Assembly (NCBI GenBank): GCA_018698675.1
Contig: JABIPA010000040.1
Coordinates: 1 to 35,277 of the forward strand
Direction: 5' to 3'
Length of the DNA: 35,277 bases
Origin: a bacterium
Lineage (GTDB): Bacteria; Margulisbacteria; Marinamargulisbacteria; JABIPA01
Below are positions 27,817 through 35,277 of this stretch, piece by piece. Below the pieces are notes generated by a model. It saw only the letters and a program-made list of their open reading frames with translations, searched no databases and had not been told where the DNA came from. The stretch's first letter is position 1, and every line of letters starts with the position of its first letter. The position numbers were made by a program, and so were the translations under genes.

Positions 27817-28218
27817 ATGAGTAAAAAAGTAGGTAACTCTTTGTCTGATTTAAATTCAGTTTTCGAGACAAGTGAGAATAAAAGACTTCTTAAGAAGTAT
27901 ATAAAAAAGTATCCGCAAGCATTTGAAAATGTTTTATTTAAATTAAACAGAGAAAAAGATTTGCCAGAATCGCTATCGGTAGATATTCCAAATTCAGAAG
28001 AAGCGTTAAAATTTAAACCGTTTGAAAATAAAGTTTTTGTAAGTTTTGTCAAAAAAAGGAAACAAGAATTTAATCGTAGATTTAACACGTTGTTACAGCA
28101 AATGACGGAGGATCTTAGAAATAAACCGCAATTGGTTCGAGAAAGATCCTTTTCTGATCAAGTGTTTTCGGCCGATGTTAATCATCAAATTTCTGATTTT
28201 TTGGAAGAGGCGTATTAA
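27817..28218 (+). CDS. Small hypothetical protein, possibly phase-variable
   Basis: A 133-residue, charged, probably all-alpha protein that I do not recognise. It has no signal peptide, membrane span, Cys pair or known motif. A basic stretch (F-V-K-K-R-K-Q-E-F-N-R-R-F) lies at about 77-89, and the C-terminus is acidic. The start ATG 27817 is supported by the adjoining G-rich ribosome-binding site. An opposite-strand frame (27606-28088) is open here but is likely a shadow. The gaps on either side (27686-27804 and 28219-28318) are AT-rich, with nothing clear. Confidence 0.65.
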   Translation: MSKKVGNSLSDLNSVFETSENKRLLKKYIKKYPQAFENVLFKLNREKDLPESLSVDIPNSEEALKFKPFENKVFVSFVKKRKQEFNRRFNTLLQQMTEDLRNKPQLVRERSFSDQVFSADVNHQISDFLEEAY

Positions 28219-28318
28219 ATATCGTTTAGTATTTACATGTTTTATACTCTGAGAACTTGAATAATAGTTAAGTTGTTTTTTAATTCTTAGAGTAGAAACT
28301 AGTTTTTTCTTTTCAAAT

Positions 28319-28347
28319 TTGGTTATCTTTCCTTAATTTTGTATACT
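28319..28347 (+). promoter_or_regulatory. Putative promoter of the exchanger operon, apparently leaderless
   Basis: TTGGTT (28319-28324) and TATACT (28342-28347) have a 17-base spacer, and the -10 ends seven bases before ATG 28355. No Shine-Dalgarno lies between. Transcription would begin at the start codon, and this promoter would drive the three following genes. Confidence 0.5.
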
Positions 28348-28354
28348 TTGATTC

Positions 28355-29323
28355 ATGATAATAGCGTTATTAGCTTTAGTAATCGGATTTGTTTGTTTGT
28401 GGAAGGGTGGCGACTTTTTAGTTGATGGGTCTTCCCAGCTTGCCTCTAAATATAATGTTCCTGAATTTATAATAGGTTTAACACTAGTAGCCTTTGGTAC
28501 ATCGGCACCAGAATTAATTGTAAATGCAATAGCTAGTTTTGAAGGAAAAACGGACCTGGTTTATGGCAATATCTTGGGAAGTAATATCGCTAACCTTTTA
28601 TTCATTTTTGGTGTTTCTGGACTAATCGCGCAATTTAAAATTACGGATAAACATTTATTTAAAGATTTATGGGTATCGTTTGTTGCTTTGGTTGTTTTCG
28701 TTGTATGTCTTTTTTTACCATTAGGAACGATTGTTCCATCTTCATCTTTTTTAAGTTCCTTAAATTTAAATTTTATTAAATCTTGTATTATGTTTGCTTT
28801 TTTTATTTCTTATATGATTTATCTAATTAAAACATCTCCAAAATCGCCCGAGTCAACGTTGGGGGACAACTCTTTGTTTTCTATGTTGATTCTTTTTGTA
28901 GGAGGATTGGTAGGTCTTTTGTTGGGAGCGAAGGTCGTTGTTTTTGCAATAACCTCTCTTTCACATATTTTAGGATTGTCTGAAACGTTTTTGTCGTTAT
29001 TTTTACTAGCTATTGGAACGTCTCTTCCAGAATTGTTTGCTTCCATTATTTCGGTAAAAAAAGGTCAAATGAATTTAGCTTTTGGAAATATAATAGGGTC
29101 GAACATTTTTAATGTTTTATTGGTACTACCCGTAAGTGGGATAATAGCCGTATTACCTTTTTCAGATTCTTTATTGATAGAAGTACTCATAATTGCTTGT
29201 GCAACAGTGGCTATTCCTTTGGTTCTTTTTTTTACTAAAAAAACTGTTATTCCAAAGCTTTTTTCTTTGTCATATTTAATTTCATATGTTGCGTACATTA
29301 TTGTAATCGCATGTTATAGGTAA
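28355..29323 (+). CDS. Ca2+/Na+ (CaCA family) antiporter, YrbG-like
   Basis: A 322-residue inner-membrane protein with about ten membrane segments and the two inverted alpha-repeats of the CaCA superfamily. Repeat 1 has L-V-A-F-G-T-S-A-P-E (E53) and G-N-I-L-G-S-N (71-77); repeat 2 has L-A-I-G-T-S-L-P-E (E226) and G-N-I-I-G-S-N (244-250). These glutamates and asparagines line the ion site in NCX-type exchangers, and length and layout match bacterial YrbG/NCX_Mj-type proteins. It should exchange Ca2+ (or another divalent cation) for Na+ or H+. The first gene of a likely operon: the next gene begins 14 bases after its stop. Confidence 0.93.
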   Translation: MIIALLALVIGFVCLWKGGDFLVDGSSQLASKYNVPEFIIGLTLVAFGTSAPELIVNAIASFEGKTDLVYGNILGSNIANLLFIFGVSGLIAQFKITDKHLFKDLWVSFVALVVFVVCLFLPLGTIVPSSSFLSSLNLNFIKSCIMFAFFISYMIYLIKTSPKSPESTLGDNSLFSMLILFVGGLVGLLLGAKVVVFAITSLSHILGLSETFLSLFLLAIGTSLPELFASIISVKKGQMNLAFGNIIGSNIFNVLLVLPVSGIIAVLPFSDSLLIEVLIIACATVAIPLVLFFTKKTVIPKLFSLSYLISYVAYIIVIACYR

Positions 29324-29337
29324 TCAATTTAGAATAG

Positions 29338-30732
29338 ATGAACACTAATCAAGTTACTAATTCACAAAACCAGATTTTAGCCCTTTTAAGAAAAAAGGGA
29401 ATAGGAAAAACGATGGGGAAACATTTGTCTGAGGATGAATGTGAGTTGTTTTTAAATTTGATAAATGACGCCTCCGTGTCTTTAACTACTATTGCGACTT
29501 TGTGCATCGCATTTGTGATGTTACCGTCAACTGACATAGAGCGTTCCTATAGAAAAAAAATAGAACAAAAGCTGAACGTGTTTTTTCCCGCATTATCTAT
29601 AATATTATTTAAAACGTCTGATTATAATTCGGTAAAAAATCAATTATGTAATTTAGATGGTATTGGTTTTAGTAAAAAAATGCTTCAGTTCTTGGATACG
29701 GTTATTCGTTTAATAAAATATGAGAACCTGAGTGATAGCGAAATGTCTGCTGGAATGGAATTTGTTTTAGATGAAGATATTGAATCATGGGTAAAGGCCA
29801 TGTTTTTAGAGGGAATTCGGCTAAAGCGAGAAACTAAAGAAGAAAATATTGTTGGGTTGAAAACATTTTTAGAGTTTTCAAAGTTTGAAGATATAGATGC
29901 CCCTGTTTTAGTAGATATTGCGAATGCGTATGATGGATTCACAAGGACAGCAAATTACTCTTTGTTTTCTTCTGTCATTTTGGCTGCTTTGGGTTTTCCT
30001 TGTATTCTTCATGGAACATACGATGTTAGTCCCAAATATGGCGTGACGGCACATAAGCTTTTGTTAAAGTCCAAAAAGAATCCTCTTTTGGGCATGGCTC
30101 AAGTAAAAAGAAATTTGGTAGATTCTTCTATTGGATGGGGATATATAGATTTAGATACTTATTTTCCAGAATTGGCTAATTTAAATGACTTGAGAAAAAA
30201 TATGTTAAAACGTCCACTGTTAGCAACTTTGGAAAAATGTTTACTTCCATTTAGATGTAGACAAACTATTCTTGTGACAGGCTATACGCATCCTCCCTAT
30301 AAAGAAATGATGGCTAACATTTTGGACTCCGTGGATTGTTTGTCAGGTTATACTGTTTTTAGGGGAGTTGAAGGGTCTGCTCAGTTGGCTTTAGATAGAA
30401 AGGCTCCTTATATCTTAGGGGATCGTACAGAAGGTTTTGTTCGTCCCGAAGACTATCTAAATGAAGAAAGTATTTCCTCGATTGTTAATAATTCTGATAA
30501 AAAAGACGTTCATTTTGACAATACAATTGAAGAAACTAGCATATACAGTATGAATCAAGGACTTGCAGCTCTTTCGGGAGAAAAAAATGAGGCCAGATTG
30601 ATAATCGAATATCAGGTTTCTTCTATTTTAGATTTAAATAATTTAATGAACAAATCTGAAATTAGTTCAAGTATTGAAACCGTAGTTTCTTCTGGGAAAG
30701 CTATGGCGCATTGGGATAGGGGACAGAATTAA
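29338..30732 (+). CDS. Anthranilate phosphoribosyltransferase-like (TrpD2/YbiB-type) protein with duplicated helical N-domain
   Basis: A 464-residue protein of the glycosyltransferase-family-3 (TrpD/thymidine phosphorylase) fold. The C-terminal half has the TrpD2-like markers A-Y-D-G-F-T-R-T at 197-204, L-H-G-T at 224-227, P-K-Y-G-V-T at 232-237, G-Y-T-H-P-P-Y and R-G-V-E-G-S-A. The phosphoribosyl-pyrophosphate motif G-T-G-G-D of true TrpD is absent, so it is not a tryptophan-pathway enzyme; E. coli YbiB, a related protein, binds nucleic acid. The N-terminal helical domain appears twice (about 25-65 and 129-178), making the protein longer than the usual 320-350 residues. It has no Shine-Dalgarno and starts 14 bases after the exchanger gene. 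The U32 gene follows 43 bases later, which may hint at RNA-related work. Confidence 0.8.
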   Translation: MNTNQVTNSQNQILALLRKKGIGKTMGKHLSEDECELFLNLINDASVSLTTIATLCIAFVMLPSTDIERSYRKKIEQKLNVFFPALSIILFKTSDYNSVKNQLCNLDGIGFSKKMLQFLDTVIRLIKYENLSDSEMSAGMEFVLDEDIESWVKAMFLEGIRLKRETKEENIVGLKTFLEFSKFEDIDAPVLVDIANAYDGFTRTANYSLFSSVILAALGFPCILHGTYDVSPKYGVTAHKLLLKSKKNPLLGMAQVKRNLVDSSIGWGYIDLDTYFPELANLNDLRKNMLKRPLLATLEKCLLPFRCRQTILVTGYTHPPYKEMMANILDSVDCLSGYTVFRGVEGSAQLALDRKAPYILGDRTEGFVRPEDYLNEESISSIVNNSDKKDVHFDNTIEETSIYSMNQGLAALSGEKNEARLIIEYQVSSILDLNNLMNKSEISSSIETVVSSGKAMAHWDRGQN

Positions 30733-30775
30733 TGATGAATTTAGTTAGCGCTTGTATAGATGGAAAGATTATTTA

Positions 30776-31951
30776 ATGGAACATAGAACAAAAAAACCAG
30801 AGTTAGTAGCTCCGGGTGGAAATTTTGAAAAATTAAAATTAGCGTATGATAATGGCGCAGATGCCGTTTATGTGGGCGGTCCAGTTTTTGGACTTAGAAA
30901 ATATTCGGATAATTTTTCTTTAACCGAGCTTAAACACGCGATTCATTACGCAAATTCAATTAATAAAAAAATGTATATTGTACTGAATGGTTTTGCTAGG
31001 AACTCTGACCTTGAAAAACTAAAAGGTCACTTAGATGAGTTAGATGTTTTACAGCCTCATGCATTTATTATCTCTGATTTGGGTGTTTTGAATTTAACAA
31101 AAGAACATACCTCTGTTCCTATTCATTTATCGACCCAGGCGAGTGTTACGAACCAATACACAGTTAATTTTTGGAAAGAACATGGAGTTAAACGATTGGT
31201 TTTGGCCAGAGAATGTAGTTTAAATGACTGCTCAATGATTCGAAAAAAAACTGGTGTTGAGATTGAAACATTTATTCATGGAGCGATGTGTGCAAGTTAT
31301 TCTGGCAAATGCGTGATTTCAAATTATACCTCTGGAAGAGATTCTAATAGAGGTGGATGTATTCAAACGTGTCGCCATAAATTTGATGTGATTAAAGATG
31401 ATGAAACTTTATTTTCTTCTCATATAATGAATGCTAAAGATTTGAATGGCGCAGATTTGGTTCCCGAATTTTTAAGAAGTGGTATAGATGCTTTAAAAAT
31501 TGAAGGACGAATGAAGTCAAATTTTTATGTAGCTAACACGCTTAGAGTGTATCGAAAATTAATTGATAGTTATGATTTTTCTACTGGAATGAAAGACGAA
31601 TTAAATGGGCCTTCAAATCGTAATTTTGAAACAGGAGGTTTGTCAGAAAGACCTGCTGGTGATTCGATTAGTTATGATTTTAATGGGTATCTTAAAACCA
31701 ATAGGTATGTTGGTTTAGTTAAAGAAGTAATAAAAGACCAGGGAATTTGGATTCAAGTTAAAACGGAGATTAAAAAAGGGGAATCTCTTACCTTTTTAAA
31801 TAAGAATCGACGTATCGAATTTACTTTGGATTCTTTTTCTTCTATTTCGGGACAGCCTTTAGAAAAAACGAAACCTGATTCATTTATAAAAATTCCTTTT
31901 AGTTCTGATGTATCGGTGAACGATGTAGTTGTTTCTTCTATTTCTAAGTGA
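30776..31951 (+). CDS. Peptidase U32 family protein, TrhP (YegQ)-like
   Basis: A 391-residue U32 protein from ATG 30776, chosen because GGAAAG sits eight bases upstream; a TTG at 30752 would add eight residues without support. Motifs: P-E-L-V-A-P-G-G-N at 8-16, A-D-A-V-Y-V-G-G at 28-35, H-G-A-M-C-A-S-Y-S-G-K-C (C172, C179), N-R-G-G-C-I-Q-T-C-R (C195, C199), and the U32 signature K-I-E-G-R-M-K-S...V-A-N at 241-253. A small C-terminal beta domain follows (about 315-390). The four cysteines are those that carry an iron-sulfur cluster in TrhP/RlhA. TrhP needs prephenate and hydroxylates U34 of tRNA; the length and single-domain layout fit that branch better than the longer RlhA. Last gene of the exchanger operon. 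Confidence 0.88.
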   Translation: MEHRTKKPELVAPGGNFEKLKLAYDNGADAVYVGGPVFGLRKYSDNFSLTELKHAIHYANSINKKMYIVLNGFARNSDLEKLKGHLDELDVLQPHAFIISDLGVLNLTKEHTSVPIHLSTQASVTNQYTVNFWKEHGVKRLVLARECSLNDCSMIRKKTGVEIETFIHGAMCASYSGKCVISNYTSGRDSNRGGCIQTCRHKFDVIKDDETLFSSHIMNAKDLNGADLVPEFLRSGIDALKIEGRMKSNFYVANTLRVYRKLIDSYDFSTGMKDELNGPSNRNFETGGLSERPAGDSISYDFNGYLKTNRYVGLVKEVIKDQGIWIQVKTEIKKGESLTFLNKNRRIEFTLDSFSSISGQPLEKTKPDSFIKIPFSSDVSVNDVVVSSISK

Positions 31952-31986
31952 TTTAACTTTCGGCAATAAATATTTTCTTAGATTTA

Positions 31987-32379
31987 TTAGACGATTAGTT
32001 TTCTAACTATGGATGTCATAGCATCTATAACTTCTGGATGTTCTCCAACACAATTAATTAATTCAAAATTATGATTTGGATATTTTAGTTCCAAATTCGA
32101 AATTTTTGATGCGATATCATTTTTTACATGACCACCGTTAGACATGAATAATGGAAGGATTGAAAAACAGGTGCTTTTGTTTTGATTTGTTTCAATAACC
32201 TCTTCTAGAGAAGGGTGTGCAATTTCCATATAAGACAAAACTACCTGATGTTTTTTAAGATTTAATGTTTCGCAAAAATGTTTTTGAAGGGTTTCAAAGG
32301 GAGTTAGCCAGTCTTGTTTTCGACTGCCGTGGGCAATAAGAACGACGGTTTTTGATTTGTTATCGTTCTTATTACCCAT
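31987..32379 (-). CDS. Sirohydrochlorin chelatase, small CbiX/SirB type
   Basis: A 130-residue single-domain CbiX-type chelatase. The metal-binding histidines are H17 in V-V-L-I-A-H-G-S-R and H84 in S-N-G-G-H-V-K-N-D-I, and L-P-L-F-M-S at 75-80 is typical. The family inserts Co2+, Ni2+ or Fe2+ into sirohydrochlorin on the way to cobalamin, coenzyme F430 or siroheme; its length fits the short homodimeric form. No other tetrapyrrole gene is in the window, so its metal and product are open. It starts four bases after the stop of the upstream symporter gene, implying co-transcription, and is convergent with the U32 gene. Confidence 0.87.
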   Translation of the reverse strand: MGNKNDNKSKTVVLIAHGSRKQDWLTPFETLQKHFCETLNLKKHQVVLSYMEIAHPSLEEVIETNQNKSTCFSILPLFMSNGGHVKNDIASKISNLELKYPNHNFELINCVGEHPEVIDAMTSIVRKLIV

Positions 32380-32383
32380 TGAA

Positions 32384-33724
32384 TTAAACGGCTGCTTTTT
32401 GGTTGTAAATAGTTTCGTCTAATTCGTTTTCGCTTTTGGCAATTAATACGGATGCCATTGCATCTCCTGTTACATTTACCATTGTTCTTGCCATGTCTAG
32501 AATACGATCAACACCAGCTACAAGCGCGATGGCTGCGATTGGAAGTCCAACAGATTCAAGTACTAGGCTTAGCATGATAAGCCCTGCACCAGGTACTCCT
32601 GCAGTTCCTATAGAGGCAAGAGTCGATGTTAATATAATCGTAATATAATTTCCTATGGTAAGGTCGATATTCAATACTTGAGCAATAAAAATAGCGCACA
32701 CACCTTGATAAATGGCAGTTCCATCCATGTTAATAGTTGCTCCTAATGGAAGAACAAAGCTAGAGATGTTTGACGAAACGCCAAGGTTTTTTTCTGCACA
32801 TTTAATTGTTACAGGAAGAGTTCCTGAACTACTAGTGGTAGTAAATGCAACTAAATGAGCGTCTATTAATCCTACAAAAAACGGAATTGGGTTTAATTGT
32901 CCAAAGAAGAAAATAACGCCACCGATGAAAGCAAACATATGAATAGCGCAAGCCAGATAGAGAGAAAATACCATCATTGCCAATGGCGCTAAAATGGCCG
33001 TTCCAAATATTAAACTTACCCATGCCATTAGGCAGAAAATTCCATAAGGAGCCAACTCCATGACTAAGTAGGTTAACTTATACATGATTTCTGCAAGGCT
33101 GTTGCAAAAGTCGCTGACTGGCTTTCCTTTTTCTCCAGCCATATTTATCGCTATACCAAAAAGAAGGGCAAAAACGATGATTTGAAGTACGTTTCCATTA
33201 GCCATTGCGTTTATAGGATTGTTTGGAATAATTCCTGTTAGCGTTTCTAGAAAAGATGGCGCTGATTTTGATTCAGTTGTACCTTCCATCATTTGCTCAA
33301 TTACTCCGGGGTTGCTTGCATAGTAACTTTTCATGAATGATCCAGGTTCGATTACCTTTGCAACAACAATTCCAACAGTTATCGCGAAACACGTTGTTAA
33401 TAGATAGAGACCAAATGTTTTTAATCCTATTCGACCCATTTTTTTTAAGTCTTTCATACTTGTGATGCCGACGATTAGTGAAGAAAAAATAAGGGGAACA
33501 ATTAACATTTTAATAGCGTTTATGAATAGTTTACCGCCAGCCGATAAAACAGATGTTAGTCCATCAAAGGAGAGTCCCGGAATAAGTTGAGTTATCGTAC
33601 GTAATGTCGAATTTGGGTCGATTTTTGATTTGAAAAGCCCAATTAGTAAGCCAAATCCAAGTCCAAATATAAATCCTGATATTACCTTTTTCCATAAAGC
33701 AGCATTTTTCCAATAATTTAACAT
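32384..33724 (-). CDS. Dicarboxylate/amino acid:cation (Na+ or H+) symporter, DAACS family
   Basis: A 446-residue inner-membrane transporter of the SDF/GltP/DctA family, with eight membrane spans and two re-entrant hairpins. HP1 has T-T-S-S-S-G-T-L-P at 296-304; TM7 has the sodium-binding N-M-D-G-T at 332-336; HP2 has G-V-P-G-A-G at 376-381; TM8 has D-R-I-L-D-M-A-R-T-M-V-N-V-T-G-D at 406-421. The arginine R413 in TM8 (R397 in GltPh) binds the side-chain carboxylate, so an acidic substrate such as glutamate, aspartate or a C4-dicarboxylate is likely, and the N-M-D-G-T motif favours Na+ coupling. AGGAG lies before ATG 33724. It shares a transcript with the CbiX-like gene. Confidence 0.95.
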   Translation of the reverse strand: MLNYWKNAALWKKVISGFIFGLGFGLLIGLFKSKIDPNSTLRTITQLIPGLSFDGLTSVLSAGGKLFINAIKMLIVPLIFSSLIVGITSMKDLKKMGRIGLKTFGLYLLTTCFAITVGIVVAKVIEPGSFMKSYYASNPGVIEQMMEGTTESKSAPSFLETLTGIIPNNPINAMANGNVLQIIVFALLFGIAINMAGEKGKPVSDFCNSLAEIMYKLTYLVMELAPYGIFCLMAWVSLIFGTAILAPLAMMVFSLYLACAIHMFAFIGGVIFFFGQLNPIPFFVGLIDAHLVAFTTTSSSGTLPVTIKCAEKNLGVSSNISSFVLPLGATINMDGTAIYQGVCAIFIAQVLNIDLTIGNYITIILTSTLASIGTAGVPGAGLIMLSLVLESVGLPIAAIALVAGVDRILDMARTMVNVTGDAMASVLIAKSENELDETIYNQKAAV

Positions 33725-33829
33725 TTATGATTCTCCTGGGTATGTTAGTTTATTTTAAAACTTGGGAATGACCCCATATAAGTTTCAATTACTTTTATTA
33801 TCCCAAATTTTTTATTGCTCGTTAAGGAG

Positions 33830-33859
33830 TTGAAGCAATGAGAATTCGTACAGTATAAT
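33830..33859 (+). promoter_or_regulatory. Putative promoter of the acidic HEAT-like gene
   Basis: TTGAAG (33830-33835) and TATAAT (33854-33859) have an 18-base spacer, followed by a second TATAAT at 33877-33882. A strong TAGGAGG at 33895-33901 is five bases before ATG 33907. Unlike the leaderless starts elsewhere, this gene has a normal leader. An AAACTT...AAGTTT inverted pair at 33758-33785 lies between this promoter and the divergent symporter gene. Confidence 0.5.
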
Positions 33860-33906
33860 AAAAATTGATTCGTATATATAATTTAAGTTCAAAATAGGAG
33901 GCCATT

Positions 33907-35232
33907 ATGGGGTTATTTGATAAACTCAAGCCAGATTACAAGAATAGTGATGAAGATATTAGAAAAAAAGCTATTCTATCTTTAACTGATGAAAAAAAAT
34001 TGACGGCTGTTGTTTTGGAGGATTCTTCTGACGAACTAAAATTATTAGCATTAAATAACATTGAAAATGAATCCAATCTTGAGAAGATTGCCAAGAAGAG
34101 CGATGTTGATGACGTATTAAATCAATCAATTTTAAAAATAAAAAATCCAAAAATATTGGCTAGATTGGCAAAGCATACAAATCAAGTTACTGCACTAGCT
34201 GCTATAAACCATGAATTAATGGATTCAGTCGATGTTCTTTTCAAAGTCGCTAAATCGACGTTTGATGAAGAAATTGGCTTGGCTATTTTGGAAAAGATTT
34301 CAGATATAGAAATTTTAGAAAAGTTATCTAGGACGGCATCTCTAGACGTAGTAAAAGAACGGTCTGATCAGAAATTGAATAGTCCTGAGTCTTTGGAAGA
34401 AGAATTAGATGGCGACGATGATGATATATTTTCAGATCCAGATGAACGTGAAGTTGTTGAAAGCTTAGACCAAGATGAACCTTCGGAAGAAGACACATTA
34501 TCTGTTTCAGATGAAAATGATTTTGAAGAAGAATCTGATGAAGACGAAGATATGTTGTTAGAAGAAGTAGAATTGGATATGGAAGATAACGAAGATTCGT
34601 CTGACGATAATACTGAAATAGATTTAGAAGAAACAGAATCTGAAAATGAGATAGATTCGAATGACTTTGCTGAAGAAGGTGATGACGATACTTCTAATCC
34701 TGAATTGTCGGTTGTTTCCGAGGATGATATTTTGGATGATTTTGAAGAAACTAGCGAAATTGAGATTGAAAGTATTAGTGATACAGATGATGAGACAGAC
34801 TCACTGTCTCTTGAAGAAGATACTGACGAATTAGAAACTGATACTTTGGAAGAAATTGCGATTGAAGAACCTAATGATACTGAAACCGAGCCCGAGCCAG
34901 CTAACCCGACTAGAACGAGGACTAGGAAACGTAAAGTTTTTACTTATGAAGGGTTAGATGATATTGAAGATACAGATTCTTCAATAAAGCCCGCTGAAAG
35001 TGACACAATTGACCTTTCTCTAGGGATGGATATCCTGGAAGTAGAAGCTTTGTTAGGAACTCCTTCAAAAAGTACAACGTTAACTCAGGTGTTAAGAGAA
35101 CTTAATAGGGATGCTGATTTATTAGACCCTATGTTTAAAGAAAAAGAATTTTTACTTTTCAAGCGAGAAGAAGGTCAGTATAAATTGGTTTTTGAAGACG
35201 GAAAGCTAATAAACGTCCACAACAAACCTTAA
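33907..35232 (+). CDS. HEAT-like repeat protein with long acidic linker and C-terminal SmpA/OmlA-like domain
   Basis: A 441-residue cytoplasmic-looking protein in three parts. Residues 15-155 are short helical repeats of HEAT type (for example L-A-I-L-E-K-I-S-D-I-E-I-L-E-K-L). Residues 160-332 are a low-complexity stretch dominated by Asp and Glu and ending in a basic patch R-T-R-T-R-K-R-K-V at 336-344. Residues 367-441 resemble a small SmpA/OmlA (BamE)-like fold, with L-G-M-D-I-L-E-V-E-A-L-L-G-T-P at 372-386 and L-V-F-E-D-G-K-L-I at 427-435. No signal peptide or lipobox is present, so it is not a BamE lipoprotein. A scaffold or protein-interaction role is plausible; no specific function can be named. 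The 45 bases after it hold no clear terminator. Confidence 0.75.
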   Translation: MGLFDKLKPDYKNSDEDIRKKAILSLTDEKKLTAVVLEDSSDELKLLALNNIENESNLEKIAKKSDVDDVLNQSILKIKNPKILARLAKHTNQVTALAAINHELMDSVDVLFKVAKSTFDEEIGLAILEKISDIEILEKLSRTASLDVVKERSDQKLNSPESLEEELDGDDDDIFSDPDEREVVESLDQDEPSEEDTLSVSDENDFEEESDEDEDMLLEEVELDMEDNEDSSDDNTEIDLEETESENEIDSNDFAEEGDDDTSNPELSVVSEDDILDDFEETSEIEIESISDTDDETDSLSLEEDTDELETDTLEEIAIEEPNDTETEPEPANPTRTRTRKRKVFTYEGLDDIEDTDSSIKPAESDTIDLSLGMDILEVEALLGTPSKSTTLTQVLRELNRDADLLDPMFKEKEFLLFKREEGQYKLVFEDGKLINVHNKP

Positions 35233-35277
35233 AAATAGCCCAGTTTGGCTCTCGAGCTTTGTTTACATATATTAATA

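Noticed and set aside
27606-28088. Open minus-strand frame of 160 codons
   Set aside because: It overlaps the end of mtnP and the small plus-strand gene antisense, has no recognisable domain and looks like a shadow.
29338-30732. True anthranilate phosphoribosyltransferase (trpD)
   Set aside because: The G-T-G-G-D phosphate motif is missing and no other tryptophan gene is nearby; TrpD2-like motifs are present instead.
35233-35277. AGCC...GGCT pair after the last gene as a terminator
   Set aside because: The stem is only four base pairs and the following sequence lacks a solid T run.

Overview
The window is AT-rich bacterial DNA (roughly 30% G+C by eye, standard genetic code). Its housekeeping genes are bacterial: ispG of the MEP isoprenoid pathway, an MTA phosphorylase, a TrhP-type U32 protein, a CbiX-type chelatase, a DAACS symporter and a CaCA exchanger. 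No gene fixes the species. Low G+C, large proteins with ankyrin-like helices, a calpain-family protease and many unrecognised proteins would fit an uncultured, possibly host- or protist-associated lineage (Marinamargulisbacteria-like is one guess, not demonstrated).

Region 1 (1-18690, all minus strand) is the accessory block. Three tandem paralogous genes encode proteins of 1776, 1763 and 1812 aa. All three carry a nucleotidyltransferase-like head with F-G-S at residues 61-63 and D-x-D at 93-95, then a very long alpha-helical body, then a few degenerate ankyrin-like helix pairs and a conserved C-terminal block. Downstream in the same direction lies a fourth large gene, cut by the window edge, whose product is unrelated and carries an NLS-like basic run. 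I do not recognise this cluster as a described system; it is the strongest candidate here for something new.

Region 2 (18691-23204) has a small papain-fold cysteine peptidase-like gene divergent from the giants, a membrane-anchored glutaredoxin-like protein, a DUF2237 protein, and a calpain-family protease whose two core halves are separated by a large insertion. Two Cys-His-Asn proteins beside the giant cluster suggest an effector or conflict island, but this is inference.

Region 3 (23365-35232) is mostly ordinary: a DUF423 membrane protein, a membrane PAS sensor without an output domain, ispG, a YHYH plus peptidoglycan-binding-like exported protein, mtnP, a small hypothetical gene with a G9 tract in its ribosome-binding region, a likely operon (CaCA exchanger, TrpD2-like protein, U32 protein), a second pair (DAACS symporter, then CbiX-like chelatase), and an acidic HEAT-like protein.

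No rRNA, tRNA, CRISPR array or insertion sequence was seen. No gene-free stretch exceeds 300 bases; the longest is the 268-base divergent region 18691-18958. Several genes (18959, 20079 minus, 28355) have a good -10 box only 5-8 bases before the start codon and no Shine-Dalgarno, suggesting leaderless transcripts.
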